The notes: generated by a model not told the origin, from the letters alone. DNA of 7,243 nucleotides from Gemmatimonadota bacterium (GCA_031127185.1 JARIET010000147.1:1-7243), one strand, 5' to 3'. Counted from the first letter of the stretch, positions 1-5,130 are shown. A program made the numbers and translations.

Positions 1-969
1 GACCTGCACTTTGAGCGGCACCACGCTGGTGTGCCGACTATTGACCCCGAGAAGCACACGCTGCTTGTCCACGGGCTCTGCGACCGACCGTCGGTGTTCA
101 CGCTCGCGGACCTGAAGCGCTTTCCGTACGTCTCGCGCATTCACTTTGTCGAATGCGCAGGCAATGGCCGTGCGGTGTTTCGCGACCCTAAGAAAGAGGA
201 TGTCACGCCGCAGCGCGCGGCGGGGATGTCGTCCAACTCCGAGTGGATCGGTGTGCCGCTCCGTGTGCTATTCGACGAGGTCGGTGCGAAGCGCGAAGCC
301 GCCTGGTTCCTCGCGGAGGGGGGCGATGCGTCGGTGCTGGCGCGCAGTGTTCCGATGTCCAAAGCATTTGACGACGCGATGGTGGTGTGGGCGCAGAACG
401 GCGAGCCCATCCGTCCCGCTCAGGGTTACCCAATGCGCCTGCTGCTGCCGGGTTGGGAAGGGAACGCCAACGTGAAGTGGCTCCGACGCCTCGAGCTTGG
501 TACAGAGCCCTGGATGACGCGATGGGAGACGTCGAAGTACACCGACCCGCTTGCCAACGGCACCGCGCGCCAGTTCAGCTTTGAGCTCGACGCGCGGTCG
601 GTCATTACCTCGCCCGCGCATCCCGCGACGGTGGTGAAGGGATGGCAGAACATTTCGGGGCTCGCCTGGTCGGGGCGCGGCAAGATTGAGCGCGTGGAAG
701 TCAGCACCGACAGTGGAAAGAGCTGGGTGGACGCGCTGTTGCATCCACCGCTGCTGCCCAAGGCCTACACGCGATTCTCGATTCCGTGGTCGTGGGACGG
801 CACGCCCACCACGCTGCTGTCGCGCGCGACCGACGATACGGGCTACGTCCAGCCCACGCGCGAGCGGATTGTGGCGGTGCGCGGCGCCGGGACCGACTAC
901 CACATGAACCAGATCATGGGTTGGCGGGTGGCAGGGGATGGAAGGTGCTTCTTCTTTGGGGAGACGTGA
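1..969 (+). CDS. soxC: SoxC, molybdopterin subunit of sulfane/sulfite dehydrogenase (5' truncated)
   Basis: This is the molybdenum-cofactor subunit of the periplasmic Sox sulfur (sulfite) dehydrogenase, which oxidises sulfane sulfur or sulfite and passes electrons to a c-type cytochrome. The frame is open from base 1 (reading DLHFERHHAGVPTID), so the GTG at 31 is an internal Val and the true start lies upstream. About 100 residues, including any Tat signal, should be missing from the family's roughly 400. Visible marks are the molybdenum-ligand Cys in VECAGNG (codon 52 of the window), the GYPMRLLLPGWEGN stretch (codons ~142-155), KWLRRLELG, TSKYTDPLANGTAR, and a C-terminal Mo-co dimerisation domain from about codon 200 (SVITSP...LAWSGRGKIERVEVS). 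The ending DDTGYVQPTRE...YHMNQI is typical of SoxC rather than of plant-type sulfite oxidase. The stop codon overlaps the start of the next gene, which encodes its likely electron acceptor. I recognise SoxC from family memory; SorA or another SUOX relative is the alternative. Confidence 0.9.
   Translation, partial: DLHFERHHAGVPTIDPEKHTLLVHGLCDRPSVFTLADLKRFPYVSRIHFVECAGNGRAVFRDPKKEDVTPQRAAGMSSNSEWIGVPLRVLFDEVGAKREAAWFLAEGGDASVLARSVPMSKAFDDAMVVWAQNGEPIRPAQGYPMRLLLPGWEGNANVKWLRRLELGTEPWMTRWETSKYTDPLANGTARQFSFELDARSVITSPAHPATVVKGWQNISGLAWSGRGKIERVEVSTDSGKSWVDALLHPPLLPKAYTRFSIPWSWDGTPTTLLSRATDDTGYVQPTRERIVAVRGAGTDYHMNQIMGWRVAGDGRCFFFGET
958..963 (+). promoter_or_regulatory. Ribosome binding site of the soxD-like gene
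   Basis: GGGGAG ends five bases before the ATG at 969, inside the last codons of soxC. It supports the ATG at 969, which shares its A with the soxC TGA, as the true start over later in-frame candidates (TTG 1023, GTG 1050, ATG 1056). It also implies translational coupling. Confidence 0.6.
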
Positions 970-1625
970 TGCCCCGCGAGTTGCGAGTTGAGAGGCTGGA
1001 GTTGGGAGTCTCCGGTTGGGAGTTGAGAGTTGGGAGTTGGGGGCGATGGGTGAGTATGGGCGCGCTCGGCTTCCTGGTGAGTGCGTGCGGCGGCGGGACC
1101 CGAGCAGAGACGGGTGAGCCCCCGGCGTCGGGGCGCTACGACATCGGACGGACGGCAACCCCGGCGGAGGTTGCGGCGCTGGATATCGATATCGGTCCGT
1201 CTGGCGTGGAGCTCCCGGCGGGTAGAGGGACCGTCGGCGAAGGCGCCAAGGTGTATGGGGCCAAGTGTGCCAATTGTCACGGCGTCCGCGGAGAAGGGAT
1301 GCTGCCCCCGTATCCAAAACTTGTCGGCAGAGAGCCGCGAGAGGGGTTCCCGTTCGGGCGTGACCCGAAAGCCGAGAAGACGATCGGCAACTACTGGCCC
1401 CATGCCACGACGCTGTTTGACTATGTGCGCCGTGCCATGCCGTTCCTCACTCCGGGCTCGCTGACGAACGACGAGGTGTACGCGGTGACGGCCTGGTTGC
1501 TGGCCCAGAACGAGGTCATCGGCGCCGACGTGACGCTCGACGCGGACGCGCTCAGGGCGGTGAAGATGCCTGCCCACGGGCGATTCGTCGTGGATGACCG
1601 CAAGGGCGGAGCCGAAGTCCGGTAG
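969..1625 (+). CDS. soxD: SoxD-like monohaem c-type cytochrome, predicted lipoprotein
   Basis: This 218-aa protein is probably the electron-accepting haem subunit of the SoxC enzyme. A lipobox-like VSAC places the lipidated Cys at residue 40, after a short hydrophobic core (WVSMGALGFL), so the mature protein should be a membrane-anchored periplasmic lipoprotein. The single haem site is CANCH (residues 100-104). The likely distal ligand is Met157 in RRAMPFLTPGSLTNDE, followed by the C-terminal helix VYAVTAWLLAQNEVI. Between them lies GNYWPHATTLFDYVR, familiar from cytochromes paired with SoxC/SorA. Classical SoxD is longer and dihaem; this short version is closer in size to a SorB-like partner, so the name is tentative. 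The start at 969 overlaps the soxC stop by one base and has a good ribosome binding site. Residues 4-24 are encoded entirely by a 7-bp repeat array, giving an unusually long n-region (see repeat 978-1040). Confidence 0.8.
   Translation: MPRELRVERLELGVSGWELRVGSWGRWVSMGALGFLVSACGGGTRAETGEPPASGRYDIGRTATPAEVAALDIDIGPSGVELPAGRGTVGEGAKVYGAKCANCHGVRGEGMLPPYPKLVGREPREGFPFGRDPKAEKTIGNYWPHATTLFDYVRRAMPFLTPGSLTNDEVYAVTAWLLAQNEVIGADVTLDADALRAVKMPAHGRFVVDDRKGGAEVR
978..1040 (+). repeat. Nine-copy heptad tandem array inside the cytochrome signal peptide
   Basis: Read in sevens from 978, the units are GAGTTGC, GAGTTGA, GAGGCTG, GAGTTGG, GAGTCTC, CGGTTGG, GAGTTGA, GAGTTGG, GAGTTGG. Nine units make 63 bp, exactly 21 codons, so the array is frame-neutral at this copy number. 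Three heptads equal seven codons, and the peptide accordingly repeats as ELRVERL, ELGVSGW, ELRVGSW. Related heptads occur at 2432-2510 and 3055-3190. The repeat is seen directly; its origin as an insertion is inference. Confidence 0.85.
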
Positions 1626-1642
1626 ATTCGACCCGGTTGGCG

Positions 1643-1671
1643 TTGACCCAACTCCTTCGTGTGGCTAAACT
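1643..1671 (+). promoter_or_regulatory. Sigma70-like promoter for efp
   Basis: TTGACC (1643-1648, five of six consensus bases) and TAAACT (1666-1671, four of six) are separated by exactly 17 bp. They lie in the short gap after the cytochrome stop, about 50 bp upstream of efp. Transcription would begin near 1678, leaving a leader of about 45 nt. The gene therefore probably has its own promoter rather than belonging to the sox operon. Confidence 0.55.
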
Positions 1672-1722
1672 TAAAGGCTGTTTTCGATTTGCCCGAAGTC
1701 GCCACCCACAGGACGTTTTGCA

Positions 1723-2289
1723 ATGGCATTTCCCGCCACACAGATCCGCCGCGGCATGGTCATCGTCTTCGAAGGCGCGCCGTGCCGCGTCATCGAATTC
1801 CGGCATCACACGCCGGGCAACCTGCGCGCGATGATCCAGACCAAGTTGAAGAACATCCGCAATGGATCAAGCTTCGAGCACCGTTTCCGCGCCGCAGATA
1901 CCATCGAAAAAGCGGACATGGAGACGCACGAACTGGAGTTCATGTACCAGGGTGGAGACACGTACCACTTCATGAACACCGAGAACTACGATCAGCTGGA
2001 AATGGATACGGAAACGCTCGGCGACAACGCGCCGTGGATGCAGCCGGGAATGAAGATCCTGGCTGAGTACTACGACGGTCGGCCGATCGGCATCCAGCTG
2101 CCGCAGTACCTGGCGCTGGAGATCGTGGATACGGCGCCGGTCATGAAGACGGCGACGAAGACGGCGTCCACCAAGCCGGCCAAGCTGGAAAACGGGGTCA
2201 CGATCAACGTGCCGGAGTTCATTGCCACCGGCGAACGGGTTCGGGTGAACCCGGCCACACAGGAATACCTGGATCGGGCCAAGGACTGA
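1723..2289 (+). CDS. efp: Elongation factor P
   Basis: EF-P binds between the ribosomal P and E sites and relieves stalling at polyproline stretches. The 188-aa length is normal for the family. The order is an N-terminal KOW-like domain (residues ~1-65), a first OB domain (~66-130) and a C-terminal OB domain containing GVTINVPEFIATGERVRVN and ending YLDRAKD. The loop tip that normally carries Lys34 (E. coli) or Arg32 (Pseudomonas) reads HHTPGNLRA here, with Asn33 at the aligned position, so neither EpmA-type lysylation nor EarP-type rhamnosylation fits. Body motifs such as TKLKNIRNGSSFEHRF and the MNTENYDQ segment confirm EF-P. The ATG at 1723 is preceded by AGGA (1710-1713) at nine-base spacing and by a plausible promoter at 1643. 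A hairpin follows, then a tRNA cluster. Confidence 0.95.
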   Translation: MAFPATQIRRGMVIVFEGAPCRVIEFRHHTPGNLRAMIQTKLKNIRNGSSFEHRFRAADTIEKADMETHELEFMYQGGDTYHFMNTENYDQLEMDTETLGDNAPWMQPGMKILAEYYDGRPIGIQLPQYLALEIVDTAPVMKTATKTASTKPAKLENGVTINVPEFIATGERVRVNPATQEYLDRAKD

Positions 2290-2301
2290 TTGAAAGCAAC
2301 A

Positions 2302-2327
2302 GGGCCGGAGGGTTAGCTTTCCGGCCC
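2302..2327 (+). terminator. GC-rich hairpin after efp (possible terminator or processing hairpin)
   Basis: GGGCCGGA (2302-2309) pairs perfectly with TCCGGCCC (2320-2327) across a 10-nt loop, 12 bp after the efp stop and 15 bp before tRNA-His. There is no T-tract after it (GACAATTGA), so it may be a weak terminator, a 3'-end stabiliser or an RNA processing signal for read-through into the tRNAs. Confidence 0.5.
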
Positions 2328-2342
2328 GACAATTGAACACAT

Positions 2343-2417
2343 GGTGGCTGTAGCTCAACTGGTTAGAGCACCGGTCTGTGGCACCGGGGGTTGGGGGTTC
2401 AAGTCCCCTCAGTCACC
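2343..2417 (+). tRNA. tRNA-His (GTG)
   Basis: The cloverleaf is complete: acceptor 2344-2350 with 2410-2416 (one G-U), D-stem starting GCTC, anticodon stem CCGGT/ACCGG with GTG at 2378-2380, and T-arm loop TTCAAGT. The encoded G at 2343 pairs with discriminator C2417, the extra G-1:C73 pair that identifies histidine tRNAs. No CCA is encoded. Confidence 0.97.
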
Positions 2418-2431
2418 CTAGAGGCTGATCA

Positions 2432-2510
2432 GAGTTGGGAGTGGAGAGTTGAGAGAAAGGGGGGACAGCGGGCTTCACGCCCTCTCAACACCAGCCTCTC
2501 AACTCTCAAC
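2432..2510. repeat. Inverted pair of heptad arrays between tRNA-His and tRNA-Trp
   Basis: The left arm holds GAGTTGG, GAGTGGA, GAGTTGA (2432-2452). The right arm holds the reverse-complement form TCTCAAC at 2483-2489, 2497-2503 and 2504-2510, all in one 7-bp register. GAGAGTTGAGAG (2444-2455) and CTCTCAACTCTC (2496-2507) are a perfect 12-bp inverted repeat, so the transcript could fold into a long hairpin between the two tRNAs. A 15-nt word (2491-2505) is the exact reverse complement of 985-999 in the cytochrome leader. Confidence 0.8.
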
Positions 2511-2520
2511 AGCCCCGTTT

Positions 2521-2593
2521 AGGTCCGTAGCTCAATTGGCAGAGCACCGGTCTCCAAAACCGGGGGTTGCAGGTTCGATTCCTGCCGGGCCTG
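2521..2593 (+). tRNA. tRNA-Trp (CCA)
   Basis: Acceptor AGGTCCG (2521-2527) pairs with CGGGCCT (2586-2592), with one U-G pair and discriminator G2593. Anticodon stem CCGGT/ACCGG encloses CCA at 2554-2556. The T-loop is TTCGATT. No CCA tail is encoded. It starts only about ten bases after the heptad hairpin. Confidence 0.97.
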
Positions 2594-2631
2594 TTGGATT
2601 GGATGCACGAACGTCAGGGCCGGTGTTTCAT

Positions 2632-2703
2632 GGCGCTATCGTCTATCGGCTAGGACGGGACCCTCTCAAGGTCCAAAGACGGGTTCGATTCCCGTTAGCG
2701 CTA
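2632..2703 (+). tRNA. tRNA-Glu (CTC)
   Basis: Acceptor GGCGCTA (2632-2638) pairs with TAGCGCT (2696-2702), with a terminal G1-U72 wobble. Anticodon stem GGACC/GGTCC encloses CTC at 2665-2667, reading GAG. The D-arm and T-arm are identical to those of the following tRNA-Glu. The discriminator is A2703, with no encoded CCA. Confidence 0.95.
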
Positions 2704-2738
2704 CTGCAGGTGTGTTGGGCAGGACCGGATGATGGAAT

Positions 2739-2810
2739 GGCCCCATCGTCTATCGGCTAGGACGGCACCCTTTCACGGTGCAGAGACGGGTTCGATTCCC
2801 GTTGGGGCTA
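2739..2810 (+). tRNA. tRNA-Glu (TTC)
   Basis: Acceptor GGCCCCA (2739-2745) pairs with TGGGGCT (2803-2809), again with a terminal G1-U72. Anticodon stem GCACC/GGTGC encloses TTC at 2772-2774. It differs from the preceding tRNA-Glu mainly in the acceptor and anticodon stems, which suggests a local duplication followed by anticodon change. The discriminator is A2810, with no encoded CCA. Confidence 0.96.
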
Positions 2811-2831
2811 TGCGGGATTCGGTACCGAGGC

Positions 2832-2855
2832 CTTCACGGGCTGAGGCAGGTGAAG
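2832..2855 (+). other. Small hairpin just before tRNA-Asp
   Basis: CTTCAC (2832-2837) pairs with GTGAAG (2850-2855) across a 12-nt loop, two bases before the tRNA-Asp acceptor. It could mark a processing point in a polycistronic tRNA transcript, but a 6-bp stem can arise by chance. Confidence 0.25.
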
Positions 2856-2857
2856 TG

Positions 2858-2932
2858 GGGGGCGTAGCTCAGCTTGGTTAGAGCACTGGACTGTCACTCC
2901 AGAGGTCGCGGGTTCGAGCCCCGTCGCTCCCG
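2858..2932 (+). tRNA. tRNA-Asp (GTC)
   Basis: Acceptor GGGGGCG (2858-2864) pairs with CGCTCCC (2925-2931), with one G-U pair and discriminator G2932. Anticodon stem CTGGA/TCCAG encloses GTC at 2893-2895. The T-loop is TTCGAGC. No CCA is encoded. Confidence 0.97.
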
Positions 2933-2963
2933 TAGGTGGTACGCAGGTGCAACAGAAGGGATT

Positions 2964-3045
2964 GCCCTGATGGTGAAACTGGTAGACACGCCATCTTGAG
3001 GGGGTGGTGCCGAAAGGCGTCTCGGTTCGAATCCGAGTCAGGGCA
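2964..3045 (+). tRNA. tRNA-Leu (GAG)
   Basis: This is a class II tRNA of 82 nt. Acceptor GCCCTGA (2964-2970) pairs with TCAGGGC (3038-3044), with discriminator A3045. Anticodon stem CCATC/GGTGG encloses GAG at 2998-3000. The long variable arm is a short stem (GCC/GGC) with a GAAA loop. T-stem CTCGG/CCGAG is perfect. No CCA is encoded. Confidence 0.96.
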
Positions 3046-3054
3046 TGCGAGGAG

Positions 3055-3190
3055 CAGTTTAGAGCTGAGCGTTCAGGGGTCAGGGTTTAGGTGTGGGATG
3101 TGGGTTGTGAGATGCGTGGCCTCGCTTCGCTCCACTCTCAACGCTCAACTCTTCCCCGGCTCTGATCTCCGCTCCCTGAACTCTGAACTG
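3055..3190. repeat. Degenerate inverted heptad arrays between tRNA-Leu and tRNA-Thr
   Basis: The left arm (3055-3117) reads in sevens as CAGTTTA, GAGCTGA, GCGTTCA, GGGGTCA, GGGTTTA, GGTGTGG, GATGTGG, GTTGTGA, GATGCGT. That is nine units, like the array in the cytochrome leader. The right arm (from about 3136) carries the opposite orientation: TCTCAAC, GCTCAAC, then CCTGAAC, TCTGAAC. CAGTTTAGAG (3055-3064) pairs with CTCTGAACTG (3181-3190) with one G-U, and TTCAGGG (3072-3078) with CCCTGAA (3174-3180), giving a large imperfect hairpin that nearly fills the spacer. Confidence 0.65.
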
Positions 3191-3197
3191 CAGTATC

Positions 3198-3269
3198 GCC
3201 ACAGTAGCTCAGTGGTAGAGCACTCGATTCGTAATCGAGCGGTCGTCGGTTCAATCCCGACCTGTGGCT
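3198..3269 (+). tRNA. tRNA-Thr (CGT)
   Basis: Acceptor GCCACAG (3198-3204) pairs perfectly with CTGTGGC (3262-3268), with discriminator T3269. Anticodon stem CTCGA/TCGAG encloses CGT at 3230-3232, reading ACG. The T-loop is TTCAATC. No CCA is encoded. It is the last member of the seven-tRNA run. Confidence 0.97.
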
Positions 3270-3272
3270 CTT

Positions 3273-3302
3273 GGCGCGTGCCCTCAGCCTGCGGCGCGCG
3301 CC
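3273..3302 (+). terminator. Weak candidate terminator hairpin after the tRNA cluster
   Basis: GGCGCG (3273-3278) pairs with CGCGCC (3297-3302), three bases after tRNA-Thr. No T-tract follows. It is the only hairpin positioned to end the tRNA transcript, but in GC-rich DNA a 6-bp GC stem is weak evidence. Confidence 0.3.
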
Positions 3303-3384
3303 CGCGGTGATGCCCACTGCCGCGTGCATAGCCGCGGGGTGTGGTGCCCCTGATTCCGCGCTGGAATTCGCCGCCCGCGCGGCC

Positions 3385-3390
3385 TACACT
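3385..3390 (+). promoter_or_regulatory. Possible -10 element for a leaderless start at 3398
   Basis: TACACT matches four of six -10 consensus bases and ends seven bases before the GTG at 3398. This is the geometry expected when transcription starts at the initiation codon itself. No Shine-Dalgarno precedes that GTG, and no convincing -35 is visible. The assignment is inference. Confidence 0.3.
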
Positions 3391-3397
3391 CCCACTG

Positions 3398-4762
3398 GTG
3401 AAGCCGCAGGCACCCGCACAACAGCTGACGCTGGTCGAGCGCGCAACATCGCGCTGGATCTCCAGCGCCAATCCCCGGCATCCCATCACGCTGGTCGTCT
3501 GCACGGGGATGATCCTGGTGGCAGACGTGCTGGGCGCGGAAATAGACGTCCGCACGTACCTGGTGATGGGGCTGTGGGTGGTCGAAGCCTGGTTCGCCGG
3601 TTGGTGGTGTGCGGCGCCCGCCGATTTTTCCGTGCGCCTGCAGCGCTACGCGCTCGGCGTGATTGGCGATGTGCTCTTCCTTGCCGTGGTCTTCGTGTTT
3701 CTCGACGGCGCCCAGTCGCTTGGTGTGAGCTTCTTCGCATTGATGGTGGTGGCGGCGAGCTCGGTTCTGCCGCGGCGCTGGGCGCTGGCGGTCGGCGCCG
3801 TGTCACTCGCATCGTTCGCCGCACTCGTGGCCTTCGACGTGTACGGGCCGCACGAGATCTCGTCACCGCTCGGGCTGCCGCCGGTCACGGGAAACAACTC
3901 GTATTTTTTCGCCAGTGTCGGTGCAGCGGCCGTGCTCCTCTTCCTGCTGCTCCGGACATACGCGCAGGTGATGGGCGCGATGCAGGAAGCGGAGTCGCGG
4001 CACCAGGCGGTGATTCGCACGGCGGCAGACGCGATCCTGATTTTCGATGCCGATGGCCACATCGTCGAGGTGAATGCGTCGGTGCTCGAGCACACCAAGT
4101 ACAGCTGGGATGAGCTGAAGGCGATGCCGAACAGCAATCTCTTCCTGGCCGAGGACTGGCCGACGGCGTATGCAGCGTTCGCCCGGACGCTCAAGGGCGA
4201 ATCGACGCAGTTCGAAGCGCGTATCGTGCTCAAGTCAACGGAAATCCGCTGGGCGGAGATCTGGACGTCGGCGATCCCGATGGACGGGCGCTACGGTGTG
4301 GTGGCGGTGGCGCGCGACATTACGGAACGGCGTCGCGCCTCGGAACAGCTTCGGGACAACGACGCCAAGCTGGGGCTCGTGCTTGACGCGCTCAACAGCG
4401 GGTTCTACACGATCGACCGCCAGCAAACCGTGACGAGTGTGCGCGGCAAGGGCTCAACGTCCGGGTCGGCACTTGTGGGCCGCGGCATCGCATCGGTCGC
4501 GCCATCGCCCGATGAAGCGGTGGTGCAGCGGGAGCAGCATGCGCGCGCACTTGGCGGTGAGGTGGTGACCTGGGTCTGGCCAGTGGGATCGGGACGATGG
4601 GTCCGCTCGCACGTGGCGCCGATTCGGAACGAGGCAGGTGACGTCATCGGGGCGGCAGGGTTCTGGCGCGACGAGACCGCGATTGTGCGCGCTCGCGATG
4701 AACAGGACGCGCGGTGGAACCGGTTTCGGTCGAGCGGCGGGACGGCGTCGCAGGACGAGTAG
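3398..4762 (+). CDS. Six-TM membrane protein with two PAS domains, kinase-less paralogue of the downstream histidine kinase
   Basis: This 454-aa protein (473 aa if begun at GTG 3341) has six hydrophobic segments (residues ~30-47, 52-70, 84-105, 109-124, 128-148, 168-189). A PAS domain follows (~198-312, from AESRHQAVIRTAADAILIFDADG to the PAC ending VARDITERRR), then a divergent PAS-like domain (~325-435, GFYTIDRQQ to GAAGFWRDET). It aligns along its length with the kinase at 5127, sharing DGAQ-LGV-FFA, LPRRWA, AESR, YSWD-LK and DET-VRA. It ends 24 residues after RDET, just where the kinase enters its DHp helix. No H-box, ATPase domain or kinase remnant is readable before tRNA-Gly. An in-frame TAG at 3329 limits the start. 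I chose GTG 3398 because it gives an N-terminus like the paralogue's and has a -10-like element upstream, but neither candidate start has a clear ribosome binding site. It is probably a sensor or partner module; its ligand is unknown. Confidence 0.85.
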   Translation: MKPQAPAQQLTLVERATSRWISSANPRHPITLVVCTGMILVADVLGAEIDVRTYLVMGLWVVEAWFAGWWCAAPADFSVRLQRYALGVIGDVLFLAVVFVFLDGAQSLGVSFFALMVVAASSVLPRRWALAVGAVSLASFAALVAFDVYGPHEISSPLGLPPVTGNNSYFFASVGAAAVLLFLLLRTYAQVMGAMQEAESRHQAVIRTAADAILIFDADGHIVEVNASVLEHTKYSWDELKAMPNSNLFLAEDWPTAYAAFARTLKGESTQFEARIVLKSTEIRWAEIWTSAIPMDGRYGVVAVARDITERRRASEQLRDNDAKLGLVLDALNSGFYTIDRQQTVTSVRGKGSTSGSALVGRGIASVAPSPDEAVVQREQHARALGGEVVTWVWPVGSGRWVRSHVAPIRNEAGDVIGAAGFWRDETAIVRARDEQDARWNRFRSSGGTASQDE

Positions 4763-4765
4763 GTG

Positions 4766-4823
4766 CCGCGCGTGGCGCCCGCTGCATTCCCAATGGCATC
4801 GCCAGTCGCGCGCGGGTAGTTTT
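4766..4823 (+). terminator. Probable intrinsic terminator between the PAS protein and tRNA-Gly
   Basis: CCGCGCG (4766-4772) pairs with CGCGCGG (4809-4815) and TGGCG (4773-4777) with CGCCA (4800-4804), leaving a 4-nt bulge. The top may fold further through TGCATT and AATGGCA. The stem is followed by GTAG and TTTT (4820-4823). It starts three bases after the stop codon, which suits a terminator for the PAS gene. The short T-run keeps confidence moderate. Confidence 0.5.
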
Positions 4824-4831
4824 CAGGAGTT

Positions 4832-4904
<73 letters not shown>

Positions 4905-4926
4905 CTTTCCGAACTGGACGGTTGCA

Positions 4927-5130
4927 ATGCAGACGGTAACACTCGTCATCACCGGCATGAGCTGCGGGCACTGCGTGGGAGCGGTGCGCAGCGCGCTCAG
5001 CGGACTCAAGGGCGTCGAGGTACAGGACGTCACCATCGGGAAGGCCACGGTCACGATCGATCCGGCTGTGGTGACCCACGAAGCGTTGGTCGACGCGGTC
5101 GAAGATCAGGGGTACGCGGTCAGTCGATGA
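4927..5130 (+). CDS. copZ: Heavy-metal-associated (HMA) domain protein, CopZ-like
   Basis: This 67-aa protein is a single ferredoxin-like HMA domain with the metal-binding motif GMSCGHC (Cys13 and Cys16), as in the copper chaperone CopZ and the N-terminal domains of copper P-type ATPases. The rest fits the fold: VGAVRSALSGLKGV (helix 1), VTIGKATVTID (strands) and EALVDAVEDQGYAV (helix 2). No signal peptide is present, so it should be cytoplasmic, unlike MerP. ATG 4927 is the natural start. An open frame continues back to 4714, but that stretch encodes tRNA-Gly. The likely ribosome binding site is the weak GGAC at 4916-4919. Its TGA overlaps the ATG of the histidine kinase by four bases (ATGA), so the two are probably translationally coupled. 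No P-type ATPase or CueR-type regulator is visible. Metal identity (copper) is inferred from the family. Confidence 0.88.
   Translation: MQTVTLVITGMSCGHCVGAVRSALSGLKGVEVQDVTIGKATVTIDPAVVTHEALVDAVEDQGYAVSR

Noticed and set aside
268..1317. Long minus-strand open frame (349 codons) across soxC and the cytochrome gene
   Set aside because: It is antisense to two recognised genes, rich in Arg/Pro/His of the kind produced by reading GC-rich genes backwards, and shows no recognisable domain.
2290..2319. Promoter for tRNA-His (TTGAAA at 2290-2295 with TAGCTT at 2314-2319)
   Set aside because: The -35 is good, but the -10 matches only three of six bases at 18-bp spacing and overlaps the post-efp hairpin, so it is too weak to call.
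2432..2510. CRISPR array
   Set aside because: Units are 7 bp, contiguous and inverted about a centre. There are no 25-40 bp repeats, no spacers and no cas genes.
2449..2760. Plus-strand frame containing SVAQLAEHRSPKPGVAGSIPAG
   Set aside because: This peptide is a translation of the tRNA-Trp gene, a well-known spurious protein pattern.
2936..3310. Plus-strand frame containing SSSVVEHSIRNRAVVGSIPTCG
   Set aside because: It is a read-through of tRNA-Leu, the heptad spacer and tRNA-Thr. The peptide is the usual artefact of translating tRNA.
3145..3555. Minus-strand frame containing GIEPTTARLRIECSTTEL
   Set aside because: It is the reverse-complement translation of tRNA-Thr, a common false annotation.
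3271..4113. 280-codon plus-strand frame overlapping the PAS protein
   Set aside because: It is out of frame with the clear TM and PAS coding sequence and is Arg/Gly-rich with no domain, as expected for a shadow frame.
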